Positions 36,535 to 44,913 of a stretch of 64,000 bases of DNA are shown piece by piece. The notes under the pieces were generated by a model. That model saw nothing but the letters and a program-made list of their open reading frames with translations. It was not told the DNA's origin and did no database searches. Made by a program: the position numbers and the translations under genes. Within the stretch, counting starts at the first letter, position 1; every line of letters starts with the position of its first letter. Source of the stretch: Gordonia tangerina (GTDB taxonomy: Bacteria > Actinomycetota > Actinomycetes > Mycobacteriales > Mycobacteriaceae); the NCBI RefSeq assembly GCF_021556435.1, contig NZ_JAKGCU010000001.1, forward strand, positions 1-64,000. The letters run 5' to 3'.

Positions 36535-37215
36535 GTGTCGACCGCATTGATCACCGGGGCCAGCCGTGGCCTCGGCGCCGAGATCGCCCGACAGCTCGCA
36601 CCGACCCACGACCTGCTGCTCGGCGGTCGCCCCTCACCCGAACTCGACCAGCTCGCCGCCTCGCTCGACGGGGCGAGCACCTTCCCCGTCGAATTGACCG
36701 ACTACGAGGAGGTGGAGGCCGCCGTCGAGGCCATCTCGTCGCTCGACGTACTCGTCCACAACGCGGGCGTCGGCAGCAGCCTGGAGACCGTCGCCGACAC
36801 CCCGGTCGAGGAATGGCATCAGGTACTCGAAGTGAACCTGGTGGCCGCTGCCGAGCTGACACGGCTGCTGCTGCCCGCACTGCGCGCAGCGGGCGGGCAT
36901 GTGGTGTTCATCAACTCCGGCGCCGGCCGCCGCGCCAATCCCCGCTGGGCGCCGTACGCGGCGAGCAAGTTCGGCCTGCGTGCGCTCGCCGACGCGTTGC
37001 GCGCCGAGGAACCCACGCTGCGCGTGACCTCGATCTTCCCCGGCCGGATCGACACCGACATGCAGCGCGACATCGTCGCCAATGAAGGCGATGATTACGA
37101 TCCGAAGCGGTTTTTGACCACCTCCACCGTCGCGTCGGCGGTGGTGCATGCGGTCACCACGTCGGCCGACGCCCATCCAGAAGAGATCGTGCTGCGCCCG
37201 ACCGGGCGGCGCTGA
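36535..37215 (+). CDS. SDR family oxidoreductase
   Basis: A 226-residue short-chain dehydrogenase with 'ALITGASRGLGAEIARQLA', 'VLVHNAGVGSSLET' and catalytic 'APYAASKFGLRALADALRAE'. Among the shorter SDRs; the substrate is unknown. GTG start 63 bp from the divergent glucosylglycerate hydrolase. Its TGA abuts the stop of the convergent ketosteroid isomerase homologue with no spacer. Confidence 0.85.
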   Translation: MSTALITGASRGLGAEIARQLAPTHDLLLGGRPSPELDQLAASLDGASTFPVELTDYEEVEAAVEAISSLDVLVHNAGVGSSLETVADTPVEEWHQVLEVNLVAAAELTRLLLPALRAAGGHVVFINSGAGRRANPRWAPYAASKFGLRALADALRAEEPTLRVTSIFPGRIDTDMQRDIVANEGDDYDPKRFLTTSTVASAVVHAVTTSADAHPEEIVLRPTGRR

Positions 37216-37605
37216 CTACAGCTGCTTGAGGTCGGACTGCTCCCACACCGCTCGCATCGACGACACCTTGCCGTCGGCGTTGAACACCATGATGTCGATC
37301 GGGGTGATCTCGAACTTCATCCCGGCGGTGCCGGTGACCAGGGTGAACTCGAAGACCCCAGTGTCCCCGGCGATCTTCTTCCATTTCAGTGTCGCGGTGC
37401 GCTCGTCCATCCCGGTGATGACGGAGTAGAACTCGATCAGCTCCTCGCGGGTGGTGCGTAGTTCAGCGCCGATCGGGTCCTCGACGGTGGCGTCGGGCGC
37501 GTAGAGATCGGCGATCTGCTCGGCCGTGCCGTTGTTCAACAGCTCCACGTACGCGTCCACCGTCGCGTTGATCTGCTCGCTCAGGGTCCCCTGTTCCACC
37601 GTCAT
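37216..37605 (-). CDS. steroid delta-isomerase (KSI) homologue, SnoaL/NTF2 fold
   Basis: A 129-residue NTF2-fold protein with the complete ketosteroid isomerase triad: Y19, D43 and D104, spaced as Y14/D38/D99 of the classical enzyme. The C-terminal 'ITPIDIMVFNADGKVSSM' matches KSI strongly. Expected reaction: shift of a delta-5 to a delta-4 3-ketosteroid. A KstR-type palindrome lies 23 bp upstream of the start, which supports a place in the steroid regulon. Upstream of the ATG is an AAAGG site. Confidence 0.84.
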   Translation of the reverse strand: MTVEQGTLSEQINATVDAYVELLNNGTAEQIADLYAPDATVEDPIGAELRTTREELIEFYSVITGMDERTATLKWKKIAGDTGVFEFTLVTGTAGMKFEITPIDIMVFNADGKVSSMRAVWEQSDLKQL

Positions 37606-37627
37606 GACCGGCCTTTCGTCGTCGAAA

Positions 37628-37641
37628 TAGAACGTGTTCTA
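37628..37641. promoter_or_regulatory. KstR-type operator upstream of the KSI homologue
   Basis: TAGAACGTGTTCTA fits the published KstR consensus TnnAACnnGTTnnA, with 6-bp perfect arms. It lies 23 bp before the KSI-homologue ATG. KstR represses cholesterol catabolism genes in mycobacteria and Rhodococcus. No other copy was noticed in the promoters of this window. Confidence 0.7.
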
Positions 37642-38086
37642 GTTCGTGACGGTAGCACTGCTGGCTGGTGGGCCACCCATCGTTCGGCCAGATCCCGGAT
37701 CGGCAGGCATTCTTCGGTCCCCACCGAACTGCATCAGTCGACGTCGGACAGACGTCCCAGCAACAGGAGCCGCAGCACATGGCGGAGATGTCGCGGATCG
37801 ACTGGAGGGTGTCGATGCGTCGCGCACGGACCTCGCGGGCCATCAACTCGACAGCCACAGCTGCACCACTGGCACCGGTGCTCGATCACACCTGGAATCC
37901 GCCTGGCATCGAGCGGTACTGAGAATCGCCGAGAGGCGTGAGCAGCCAGTCCATGGTGGCGAGTCGGCTCTTGCCGGGATGAGCGATGAATTCTGGCCAC
38001 TCTCGACGTCTGTAGTCACGGCGGACGAACCCGTCCGCGCTGATATCGCCGATGTCCACAGGCATCGCGAGGAGACCAGGTTCACG
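37642..38086. other. 445-bp region without a supported gene
   Basis: Between the KstR-type box and the SRPBCC gene. Both strands hold open frames (for example a minus reading ending at 37463 with a cysteine-rich MCCGSCCWDVC segment, and an in-frame extension upstream of SRPBCC), but none has a convincing start, ribosome site or family match. It may be a decayed gene or a long 5' region. Confidence 0.4.
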
Positions 38087-38533
38087 ATGACCGACGCGAC
38101 CGGCGCAACACTGACCCATACCTTCGACGCCACTCCAGATGCCGTGTTCGACGCGTGGACGACTCCGACACTCTTCTCCACGTGGTTTGGCGGCAGCGCC
38201 AACGAGGTGCCCGTCGACTCCGTCTCGATCGACGCGCGCCCCGGCGGCACTTGGATGGCCACCATGATCCTCGGCGAGGAGATGCCCGACCTCCACTGGC
38301 ACGGTGAGTATCTCGAGGTACAGCGGCCCCACAGGCTTGTCCTGACCATGACCGACGAATCTGGTGACGATCGCGAAGTCCTCACCGCCGACTTCGTAGC
38401 CATCGACAGCGGTACCGAACTTCGGTTCAGCCAAACCGGCGGAAACCTCACGCCCGAGCAGTACGGGTACGCCGCGTCCGGATGGCACGCGGCGTTCAAA
38501 ACGCTGGACAAACTGCTCGCCGACTCGCCCTAA
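38087..38533 (+). CDS. SRPBCC / AHSA1-type protein
   Basis: A 148-residue START-like fold protein, recognised by 'THTFDATPDAVFDAWTTP', 'FSTWFGGSANEVPVDSVSID' and the C-terminal 'ASGWHAAFKTLDKLLA'. It binds hydrophobic ligands; no enzyme function is known for most members. The ATG at 38087 matches the domain boundary; the open frame extends to 37646 but that part has no homologous look. It overlaps the convergent TetR gene by 4 bp. Confidence 0.82.
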   Translation: MTDATGATLTHTFDATPDAVFDAWTTPTLFSTWFGGSANEVPVDSVSIDARPGGTWMATMILGEEMPDLHWHGEYLEVQRPHRLVLTMTDESGDDREVLTADFVAIDSGTELRFSQTGGNLTPEQYGYAASGWHAAFKTLDKLLADSP

Positions 38534-39273
38534 CCCTCGGCCCGCACCGACCTCTCGAGATAGTCCAACCCCTGCCGCATCTGCGCGATCACCCGTTCCG
38601 CTCCCGGCTCGGTGTCGCCCGCAACGGGGTCGAGCACGGAGTGGACGGCCATGTCAGCCAGCTGCCGTGCGATGGTGCGGTCGGCCTCGGCGTCGCCCGG
38701 ATGATGCCACCACGCGATCCAGTTGAGCATGCCGACGATGCCGAGCGCCGACACCCGCGGATCGGCCGGCCGGAACTGCCCCGCGTCGATCCCCTCCTCC
38801 ATGGCGGCGACCAACTCCTTGAGCACCCGCCGACGGCTCTGCCGATAGGTGTCGGCCACCCCGGCGGGCAGCTCGGCCTCGGACCGGATCAGCACTCGGA
38901 ACCGATCGAGCGTCTGGGTCTGGTGCAACGCGATCGACATCGCCATCTCGTGCACCTTGGCGACCGGGTCGAGATCGTCGCGCTGGTTGATCTCGTGCAG
39001 CAACACCGCCGGCTCCTCGGCGATCTCACTGACCAGCCGGGAGAACAGTTCGTCCTTGTTCGCGACGTAGTGATACAGCGCCGGCCGGGTCAGCCCGGTC
39101 GCTTCGGCGATGTCCTGCAGCGTGGTGCTGGCCAGACCCTTCTCGGCGAACAGCCGCGTGGCCTGCTCCATGATCTCGCGCTCGACCAGCTCGCGCCGGG
39201 AGTTGCTTCGGCCGCCCTTGGCGGCGGTGGCCACCGTGTCCTCGGTGGTCGCCTTCGGCGTCGAGCTGGTCAT
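38530..39273 (-). CDS. TetR family transcriptional regulator
   Basis: A 247-residue regulator with helix-turn-helix 'ASTTLQDIAEATGLTRPALYHYVANKDE' split across residues about 48-75, and a C-terminal ligand domain containing 'GMLNWIAWWHHPGD', typical of TetR_C-type aromatic or CoA-thioester-sensing members. It follows the FAD monooxygenase by 18 bp and is the last gene of the hyuA-hyuB-ligase-monooxygenase operon, which makes it the best candidate for autoregulation of the divergent cluster. Confidence 0.86.
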   Translation of the reverse strand: MTSSTPKATTEDTVATAAKGGRSNSRRELVEREIMEQATRLFAEKGLASTTLQDIAEATGLTRPALYHYVANKDELFSRLVSEIAEEPAVLLHEINQRDDLDPVAKVHEMAMSIALHQTQTLDRFRVLIRSEAELPAGVADTYRQSRRRVLKELVAAMEEGIDAGQFRPADPRVSALGIVGMLNWIAWWHHPGDAEADRTIARQLADMAVHSVLDPVAGDTEPGAERVIAQMRQGLDYLERSVRAEG

Positions 39274-39291
39274 AGGCGAAGAATAGTGCCG

Positions 39292-40872
39292 TCAGACCGC
39301 GGCGGTGTGCACAACCTCGGACACGCAGCCCCGCCTGGCGGCATCGACGATGCACACCAGATCGGCACGCAGACTCACCAGCCCGGCCACCAAGTCGTCC
39401 TGGGCGTCGGTCGGCGCCTCGACGACCACCACCGCAGCGGTCTCGCGCCGCAACCGTTCACCGAGATCGAGGCGGGTCAGCACCGCACTGCGGTCAGCAC
39501 TGCCGGTCAGCCACAGCACGGATGCACCCGCCGATCGCGCGACGATGTCGTCGGCGCCGGCCCCCCACGCGGCACCGAGGTCCACGGTGATCACCTCGGT
39601 GCCGGGTTCATCCCGCAGCGACTGCGGAGCGGTCCGCCGCGGAAAGGTCAACCCGTGCCTGGCCAGCGGCCGCGCCAACACCCAGTCGGCCAGTCGCTCG
39701 GCGGGGACGCGCGCCGGGTCCACCCCGGCGTAGTCCGCAAGACCGCGGGTGGCGACGTCGGGCGCCGACGACACGAACCGATCCAACCCGACCTTACCGG
39801 CCCGGGTCATGTAGGCGATCATCAACTGCTCGACGGGGATGTCGGTGCGGCTCGGGAACGACTCCCACCACAGCTCGCTGCGAGCGGCGATCGACTGCAG
39901 ATACTCGACGCCCGGACGACGGGCGGCCTCATACGCCGTCAGCGCGTCCTCGAGGTTCGATGCGTCTCCCACGGCGCGGTCGAGCGCGATGGCGTCCTCC
40001 ATCGCCAGCTTGGTACCCGAGCCGATCGAATAGTGGGCGGTGTGCGCGGCGTCGCCGAGCAGTACGACGTTGCCGGTGTGCCACCGTTCGCAGGTCACGG
40101 TGCGAAAGCGCATCCAGCGGGTGCGGTTGCCGATCAGTCGATGGCCGCCCAGGGTCTGTGCGAACGCCTTTTCCAGATACCGCAGCGACGCCTCGTCACT
40201 GTCGGCAGCCGCCGTCGCTGCCGTCGATGCGTCGAAACCAGCTTTGCACCAAGTGTTCTCGTCGGTCTCGATCAGGAAGGTGCTGCGGTCGGCGGCATAC
40301 GGATAGGCGTGGGCGACGAAGGTGCCGTGTTCGGTGGTCACCGGGGTGAAGATCGCACTCGGGAGGGCGAAATCGGTTCCGCACCAGAGATAGAGGCCGT
40401 CACCGGTGGTGATGTGCGGTCGGAACTCGGTAGCGAGGTCGGCACGGGTGGCACTGTTCACTCCATCGGCGGCGATGATGAGGTCGGCGTCGATCTCACC
40501 CACGGAGCGGCGCTGCCCGAACTCCAGCCGCACACCGACGTCGGCAGCATGCCTCTGCAGTACCTCGAGCAGGGTCGTCCGTGCGATGGCGAGCAGTTCA
40601 CCGTGGGACAGCCGTGCCACATCATCGCCCACCTGCATCGACATCTCGTGCGGATGCGACACGTCGACGATGGCGTCGAGTGACGCCGGATCGGCCTCCC
40701 GCAGATTGCGTTGGGTTCGCGACGCCAGCCCTACGCCGAACCCGAATGTGGTGTCCGGCGAGCCCTGTTCGTAGACGGTGACGTCGGCGTCGGGGTGGCT
40801 GCGCTTGAGCAGCCGTGCCGCGTACAGGCCGCCCGGCCCGCCGCCGAGCACGGCGATGCGCCTGAGATTCAT
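39292..40872 (-). CDS. FAD-dependent monooxygenase related to salicylyl-CoA 5-hydroxylase
   Basis: A 526-residue group A flavin monooxygenase: 'RIAVLGGGPGGLYAARLLKR' at the N-terminus, 'ADLIIAADGVNSATRADL', and the ribityl site 'LLGDAAHTAHYSIGSGTKLA'. The N-terminal half resembles salicylyl-CoA 5-hydroxylase and anthraniloyl-CoA monooxygenase, which act on aryl-CoA. Unlike those, the C-terminal old-yellow-enzyme half is missing and is replaced by about 120 residues of an Ala/Val-rich alpha/beta region beginning near 'TVDLGAAWGAGADDIV'. It follows the AMP ligase by 10 bp, supporting a CoA-thioester substrate. GAGGAAAG precedes the ATG. Confidence 0.82.
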   Translation of the reverse strand: MNLRRIAVLGGGPGGLYAARLLKRSHPDADVTVYEQGSPDTTFGFGVGLASRTQRNLREADPASLDAIVDVSHPHEMSMQVGDDVARLSHGELLAIARTTLLEVLQRHAADVGVRLEFGQRRSVGEIDADLIIAADGVNSATRADLATEFRPHITTGDGLYLWCGTDFALPSAIFTPVTTEHGTFVAHAYPYAADRSTFLIETDENTWCKAGFDASTAATAAADSDEASLRYLEKAFAQTLGGHRLIGNRTRWMRFRTVTCERWHTGNVVLLGDAAHTAHYSIGSGTKLAMEDAIALDRAVGDASNLEDALTAYEAARRPGVEYLQSIAARSELWWESFPSRTDIPVEQLMIAYMTRAGKVGLDRFVSSAPDVATRGLADYAGVDPARVPAERLADWVLARPLARHGLTFPRRTAPQSLRDEPGTEVITVDLGAAWGAGADDIVARSAGASVLWLTGSADRSAVLTRLDLGERLRRETAAVVVVEAPTDAQDDLVAGLVSLRADLVCIVDAARRGCVSEVVHTAAV

Positions 40873-40882
40873 CGGTCTTTCC

Positions 40883-42568
40883 TCACTGATCTGGAGTTTC
40901 GGCAAGCCTGGCGACAATGTCGGCGCGGAGCCGCTTCTTGTCGATCTTGCCCACATTCGTCTGGGGAAACGCACGCACGAACTCGAGACGTTCGGGCCAT
41001 TTGAACTTGGCCACGCCGCGCGCCTGGAGATGCTCGCGCATCTCGGACATCGACAGGACTGCACCGTCCACCGTCACGAGATATGCGCAGGTGCGCTCGC
41101 CCAGACGTGGATCGGGCATGGCCACGACCGCCGCGTTCGCCACGTTCGGGTGTGTCACCAGCAGCTGTTCGACCTCTTCGGCGTTGATCTTCTCGCCACC
41201 GCGGTTGATCAGGTCCTTGATGCGCCCGTCGATCGAGACATACCGGACGCCGTCGATGACGACGATGGACGCCAGATCTCCGGTCCGATAGAAGCCGTCG
41301 GAGGTGAAGGCCATCCGATTGTGTTCGGGTGCATCGTAGTAGCCCGGGATGGTGTACGGCCCGCGGCAGGTCAGCTCGCCGACCTCGCCGTCTGCCACCT
41401 CGGTCTCGGTGCCGGGTTCGAGGATGCGGATCTCGTCGGTGTCCGCGATCGGTGTGCCGACCGTGGTCATCCTCGCCGACGCCGGCGACTCGTGCGGGGA
41501 GACGGTGAACAGACCTTCCGACATCCCGAACAGTTGCCCCGCCCATCGTTTCTCGCCGTCGTCGACGCGCTCGAACAGCTCGGAGCTCACCTTGGCGCCG
41601 GACAGGATGACGGTGCGCAGCACTGGTCGGACCTCGTCGAACGCCGGACTCGCGACGGCCTGATAGTGGCCGTGGCCGATGAGGACGTCGGTGGCCCGTG
41701 CTCGCGCCATCAACGAAAATGCCTGGGTGACATCGGCGGTCGCCAGAATCAGACAGGCACCGACGGAATGTGCGGCGTGCAGCCCGCAGCTGATCCCGGC
41801 GTTGTGGATGATCGGGATCAGGTGTGCGACCCGGGTGTCCTCGGTCCAGCCGAGGCGGCGTGCGTAGAGCCGCGCATTGTCCCAGTATTCGACGTGGCGC
41901 CGCGGGATCACCTTGGGCACGCCGGTGGTACCGCCGGAGAGCTGGAACGCGACGACGTCGAGCGGATCGATCTCGGCTTGCACCGCCGCGACCCGTGCGC
42001 GGGCGTCGTCGGGTGCGATGTCAGCGCCTAGCGTCTCCACCGGGGTCCCCTCACCTGCGGGTGCACCGATGGTGAGCATCGTCCGCAGAGTCGGATGTCC
42101 TTGTGCCTGCTCGCGAGCGAAGTCGACGAGGTCGAACGACAGGCCCGCCTCCACGACGTGACCCACGGCGCCGACGGCGCGGGAGATGTGACCGATCTCG
42201 TGTCCGCGGTGCGCGGCGAGGGTGGCCACCGGCACCAGTCCCGCTTTGATGCAGCCGTACCAGGTGAGCACCGTTTCCAGCCGATTGGTCGCCTGGAAGA
42301 TGATCGGCTCCCCCGGAGACAATCCGAGGTCGAGCAGCCCAGCGGCGATCTGATCGGTACGCCGCCCGAGTTCGCGGTAGGTGATCGTGCCGGCATCGGT
42401 GGTCACGGCAGGCCGGTCGGCATATCTGTCGACACTGTCCTGCAGGCGATGTGCCAGTGGCCGATCCGTCCACTCCCCCGCCCTCCGGTATGCCTCGGCG
42501 CGGTCCGCGGGGTACCCGACCAGCCGATCGCCCCATCGCGCTCGACCGGCCGGCTTCGTCATCGTCAT
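40883..42568 (-). CDS. AMP-dependent ligase, aryl acid / 2,3-dihydroxybenzoate-AMP ligase-like
   Basis: A 561-residue adenylate-forming enzyme with the opening 'YRRAGEWTDRPLAHRL' seen in EntE/DhbE- and salicylate-AMP-ligase-type proteins. Phosphate loop 'FQLSGGTTGVPKVIPR', 'FGMSEGLFTVS', 'DGFYRTGDLASIV', 'GRIKDLINRGGEKINAEEVE' and the catalytic lysine in 'QTNVGKIDKKRLR'. With no carrier protein or isochorismate genes nearby, it probably makes an aryl-CoA for catabolism rather than a siderophore. Its ATG overlaps the HyuB stop (ATGA). Confidence 0.86.
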   Translation of the reverse strand: MTMTKPAGRARWGDRLVGYPADRAEAYRRAGEWTDRPLAHRLQDSVDRYADRPAVTTDAGTITYRELGRRTDQIAAGLLDLGLSPGEPIIFQATNRLETVLTWYGCIKAGLVPVATLAAHRGHEIGHISRAVGAVGHVVEAGLSFDLVDFAREQAQGHPTLRTMLTIGAPAGEGTPVETLGADIAPDDARARVAAVQAEIDPLDVVAFQLSGGTTGVPKVIPRRHVEYWDNARLYARRLGWTEDTRVAHLIPIIHNAGISCGLHAAHSVGACLILATADVTQAFSLMARARATDVLIGHGHYQAVASPAFDEVRPVLRTVILSGAKVSSELFERVDDGEKRWAGQLFGMSEGLFTVSPHESPASARMTTVGTPIADTDEIRILEPGTETEVADGEVGELTCRGPYTIPGYYDAPEHNRMAFTSDGFYRTGDLASIVVIDGVRYVSIDGRIKDLINRGGEKINAEEVEQLLVTHPNVANAAVVAMPDPRLGERTCAYLVTVDGAVLSMSEMREHLQARGVAKFKWPERLEFVRAFPQTNVGKIDKKRLRADIVARLAETPDQ

Positions 42569-44886
42569 CGGCCCGCCACCGCGGGGAGCAGCTGGGCGAG
42601 TTCGGCGACCCGATCGGGATGGTCGACCGGGACGATGCCCGAGTAGATCGCGGTCCAGCAGCCGGGACAACACTGCTGCCGGAACACGACCTCGGTGTCG
42701 ACGTACTCACCGGGATCGGAGGTGACCTGCGGTCCCGCGTCGCTCGACGGACCGTCGTAGCGAGCCAGGTCGAGGCGTCCGGACTTGCTGTCACCGAGAA
42801 GCCGTCCACAGTGGGCACATCCGACTGCGCGCGACTCCCCGATGGTGACCTCGACGAGATTGTCGTCGAGCCGACGCGCACGGCTCAGGTCGAGGTTCGC
42901 CTCCTGGCTCTGCGGGACATCGGACCGGTCGCGGCGGATCTTGCGCAGCTCGCCGCGTTTCTTCTCGGTGCCGGCCTCGTCGACCTGTCCGCCGGCGAGC
43001 ACGACGCCGTAGTTGTCGGCCGCGCCAGTCGCGGTGACCTTGCCGTTGCGGACATCGTCGGCCACCGCGTCGGGCTCGCGACGCAGTGGATCGCCGTAGC
43101 CACCACCGCCCTGCCAGTGCATGTACAGCACCTCGCCGGGCGCCAGGTAGCTTTCGGCGTAACAGGGGCCGAGTTCCTTGTCGCCGGACAGATCGTCCAG
43201 TGTTGCCGGAATCGTGCCCTGCGCCAACAGCTCCTGCACCCCGGATGCGCGGGCGAGGATCTCCAGCCCGGTGTTGCCGGGCAGACCGCCGGCCAGCCCG
43301 GAGTTCTGCGCGACTGCCTTCCCGGCAGACGCGAACACCAGTCCCATCGGCAGACTCGTTCCATACGGGGTGACCGCCAACGACGCCGATACACCGCCAC
43401 GATGCCGTCCGGGCCCGCCGGAGTCGGGTTCTTCACGGCGCCACAGGGTCAGCAGCGGGTAGAGGAACTCGGTCATCTCGGTGTCAGGGATGCGGCCCAT
43501 CGGGATGCAGAACAGGCCGCCGGTGTCCATCCCGTCGGCGACCGGCCGGGCCCCGTAGCCACCGGCCATCGGTTCCATCATGATGTTGAGGAACGGCACC
43601 GGCTGCTCGCCACGTTCGTCGAGACCGGCGACGACGGCGGTGTCCCAGGTGCCGCAGCACGACGCCTGCACGTTCTTCCCGAGTTCGAGATGGCGGTCCA
43701 GCATCTGCGCCAGACATTCGGCGATCAGGTTGCCGGTCAGCCAGGCCGGGCCGATCGGTCCGCGACTCACCGCGGCCGGGAAGGTGGCGTTGTTGATCGT
43801 CCCCTCCTCGGTGATCAGGTCGAAACAGCGCATCAATCCGCCTGCCGACCAGGGGATGTCCCCGGCGAGGATCGGCAGCAGCGCCAGCATCACCCCGCCC
43901 CGCATACCGGCGTAGGTGCAGTTGATGACGCCGGTCTGCGGGTCGGTACCGGTGAAGTCGAACGACAGGTGATCGGCTTCTTTGGTCATCGCGACGGTGA
44001 TCTTGTGGACCTCGCGGTCACCGGTCTGCGCCTGATCCTGGTATCCGGTGGCGTGCCAGGTACCGTCGGGCAGGTCGGTCAGCTTGGCGCGCAGCCGACT
44101 CTCGGCGTCGGCCATCATCCGTTTCATCACGGCCTTCACCGTGTCCGCACCGTACTGTTCGATGACGGCGAGCAGACGGTCGCGACCCACACTGTTGGCA
44201 CCGATCTTGGCGCGCAGGTCGAGACCGACGAGCATCGGCACCCGCGACCGCCGGACCCAGACGTCGGCGACGTCGCGCTGTAACTCGAAGTCACGCACCA
44301 CCTTGATCGGTGGCGTCGGAAGCGATTCGGAGAAGACATCTTTGGCGGCCGGGTCGAAGGAGCCGAGTCCGGACCCGCCGAGGTCGGGTTCGTGGCAGAT
44401 GGCGCTGGTCCAGCCGAACAGCTGGCCGTCGTAGAACACCGGCTGGTAGACGATGACGTCGCTCTGGTGCAGTCCGCCGCCCACCCACGGGTCGTTGCAG
44501 AGGAACATGTCGCCCTCGGTGATGCCGGGGTTGGTCGACCGGTTCTGCAGCGTCCAGTAGATGGCGAGGTCGACGGCGCCGACGAGCATCGTGTTGTAGA
44601 GGCCCACCTGGACCTCCTGGCCGATCTCGTCGCTGACCGCGAAGTCGAAGTCGTTGGCGTCGGTCACGATCGGTGATCCGGACATACGCTTGAGCGCTTC
44701 GCCCATCTCGTCGGTCACCGACCACAGGCGGTGCCGGATCACCTCGTAGGTGAGGGGATCGACGGCGTCGATCTGTTCCTGGGTGACGGTGTGAACGGGC
44801 AGCGATGGCGGCAGTGAGCGGGCCAGCGCGTCGAGGTCTGTCGGGCGGCTGGAGAAGATCTCCGAGCCGGGAATGGGTGCGGTCAT
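42565..44886 (-). CDS. HyuB-type hydantoinase/ketone carboxylase subunit with fused zinc-binding tail
   Basis: A 773-residue protein. Residues about 40-600 are the hydantoinase B/acetone-carboxylase alpha-type domain, with 'VDPLTYEVIRHRLWSVTDEM', 'GDMFLCNDPWVGGGLHQSDV' and 'GGGGYGDPLRREPDAVADDV'. The last 85 residues are a separate zinc-ribbon-like module with Cys690, Cys693, Cys739, Cys740 and Cys743, resembling the small gamma subunit of acetone/acetophenone carboxylases. Together with HyuA this argues for an ATP-dependent carboxylase rather than a plain hydantoinase, though either is possible. AGGAG precedes the ATG. Confidence 0.85.
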   Translation of the reverse strand: MTAPIPGSEIFSSRPTDLDALARSLPPSLPVHTVTQEQIDAVDPLTYEVIRHRLWSVTDEMGEALKRMSGSPIVTDANDFDFAVSDEIGQEVQVGLYNTMLVGAVDLAIYWTLQNRSTNPGITEGDMFLCNDPWVGGGLHQSDVIVYQPVFYDGQLFGWTSAICHEPDLGGSGLGSFDPAAKDVFSESLPTPPIKVVRDFELQRDVADVWVRRSRVPMLVGLDLRAKIGANSVGRDRLLAVIEQYGADTVKAVMKRMMADAESRLRAKLTDLPDGTWHATGYQDQAQTGDREVHKITVAMTKEADHLSFDFTGTDPQTGVINCTYAGMRGGVMLALLPILAGDIPWSAGGLMRCFDLITEEGTINNATFPAAVSRGPIGPAWLTGNLIAECLAQMLDRHLELGKNVQASCCGTWDTAVVAGLDERGEQPVPFLNIMMEPMAGGYGARPVADGMDTGGLFCIPMGRIPDTEMTEFLYPLLTLWRREEPDSGGPGRHRGGVSASLAVTPYGTSLPMGLVFASAGKAVAQNSGLAGGLPGNTGLEILARASGVQELLAQGTIPATLDDLSGDKELGPCYAESYLAPGEVLYMHWQGGGGYGDPLRREPDAVADDVRNGKVTATGAADNYGVVLAGGQVDEAGTEKKRGELRKIRRDRSDVPQSQEANLDLSRARRLDDNLVEVTIGESRAVGCAHCGRLLGDSKSGRLDLARYDGPSSDAGPQVTSDPGEYVDTEVVFRQQCCPGCWTAIYSGIVPVDHPDRVAELAQLLPAVAGR

Positions 44887-44913
44887 GAATACAGAACTCC
44901 TGTGGCTGTTGGC

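Noticed and set aside
37463..37858. Minus-strand 131-residue frame with an MCCGSCCWDVC segment
   Set aside because: It overlaps the 5' half of the KSI homologue in another frame and spans its operator; no family match. Kept only as a question for the 445-bp gap.
38482..40683. 733-residue plus-strand open frame
   Set aside because: Antisense to the TetR and FAD monooxygenase genes; composition typical of a shadow frame.
40883..42568. Siderophore salicylate/DHB-AMP ligase
   Set aside because: No isochorismate synthase, carrier protein or NRPS is near; operon partners are catabolic.
42451..44283. 610-residue plus-strand open frame
   Set aside because: Antisense to HyuB, no recognisable domain or start site.
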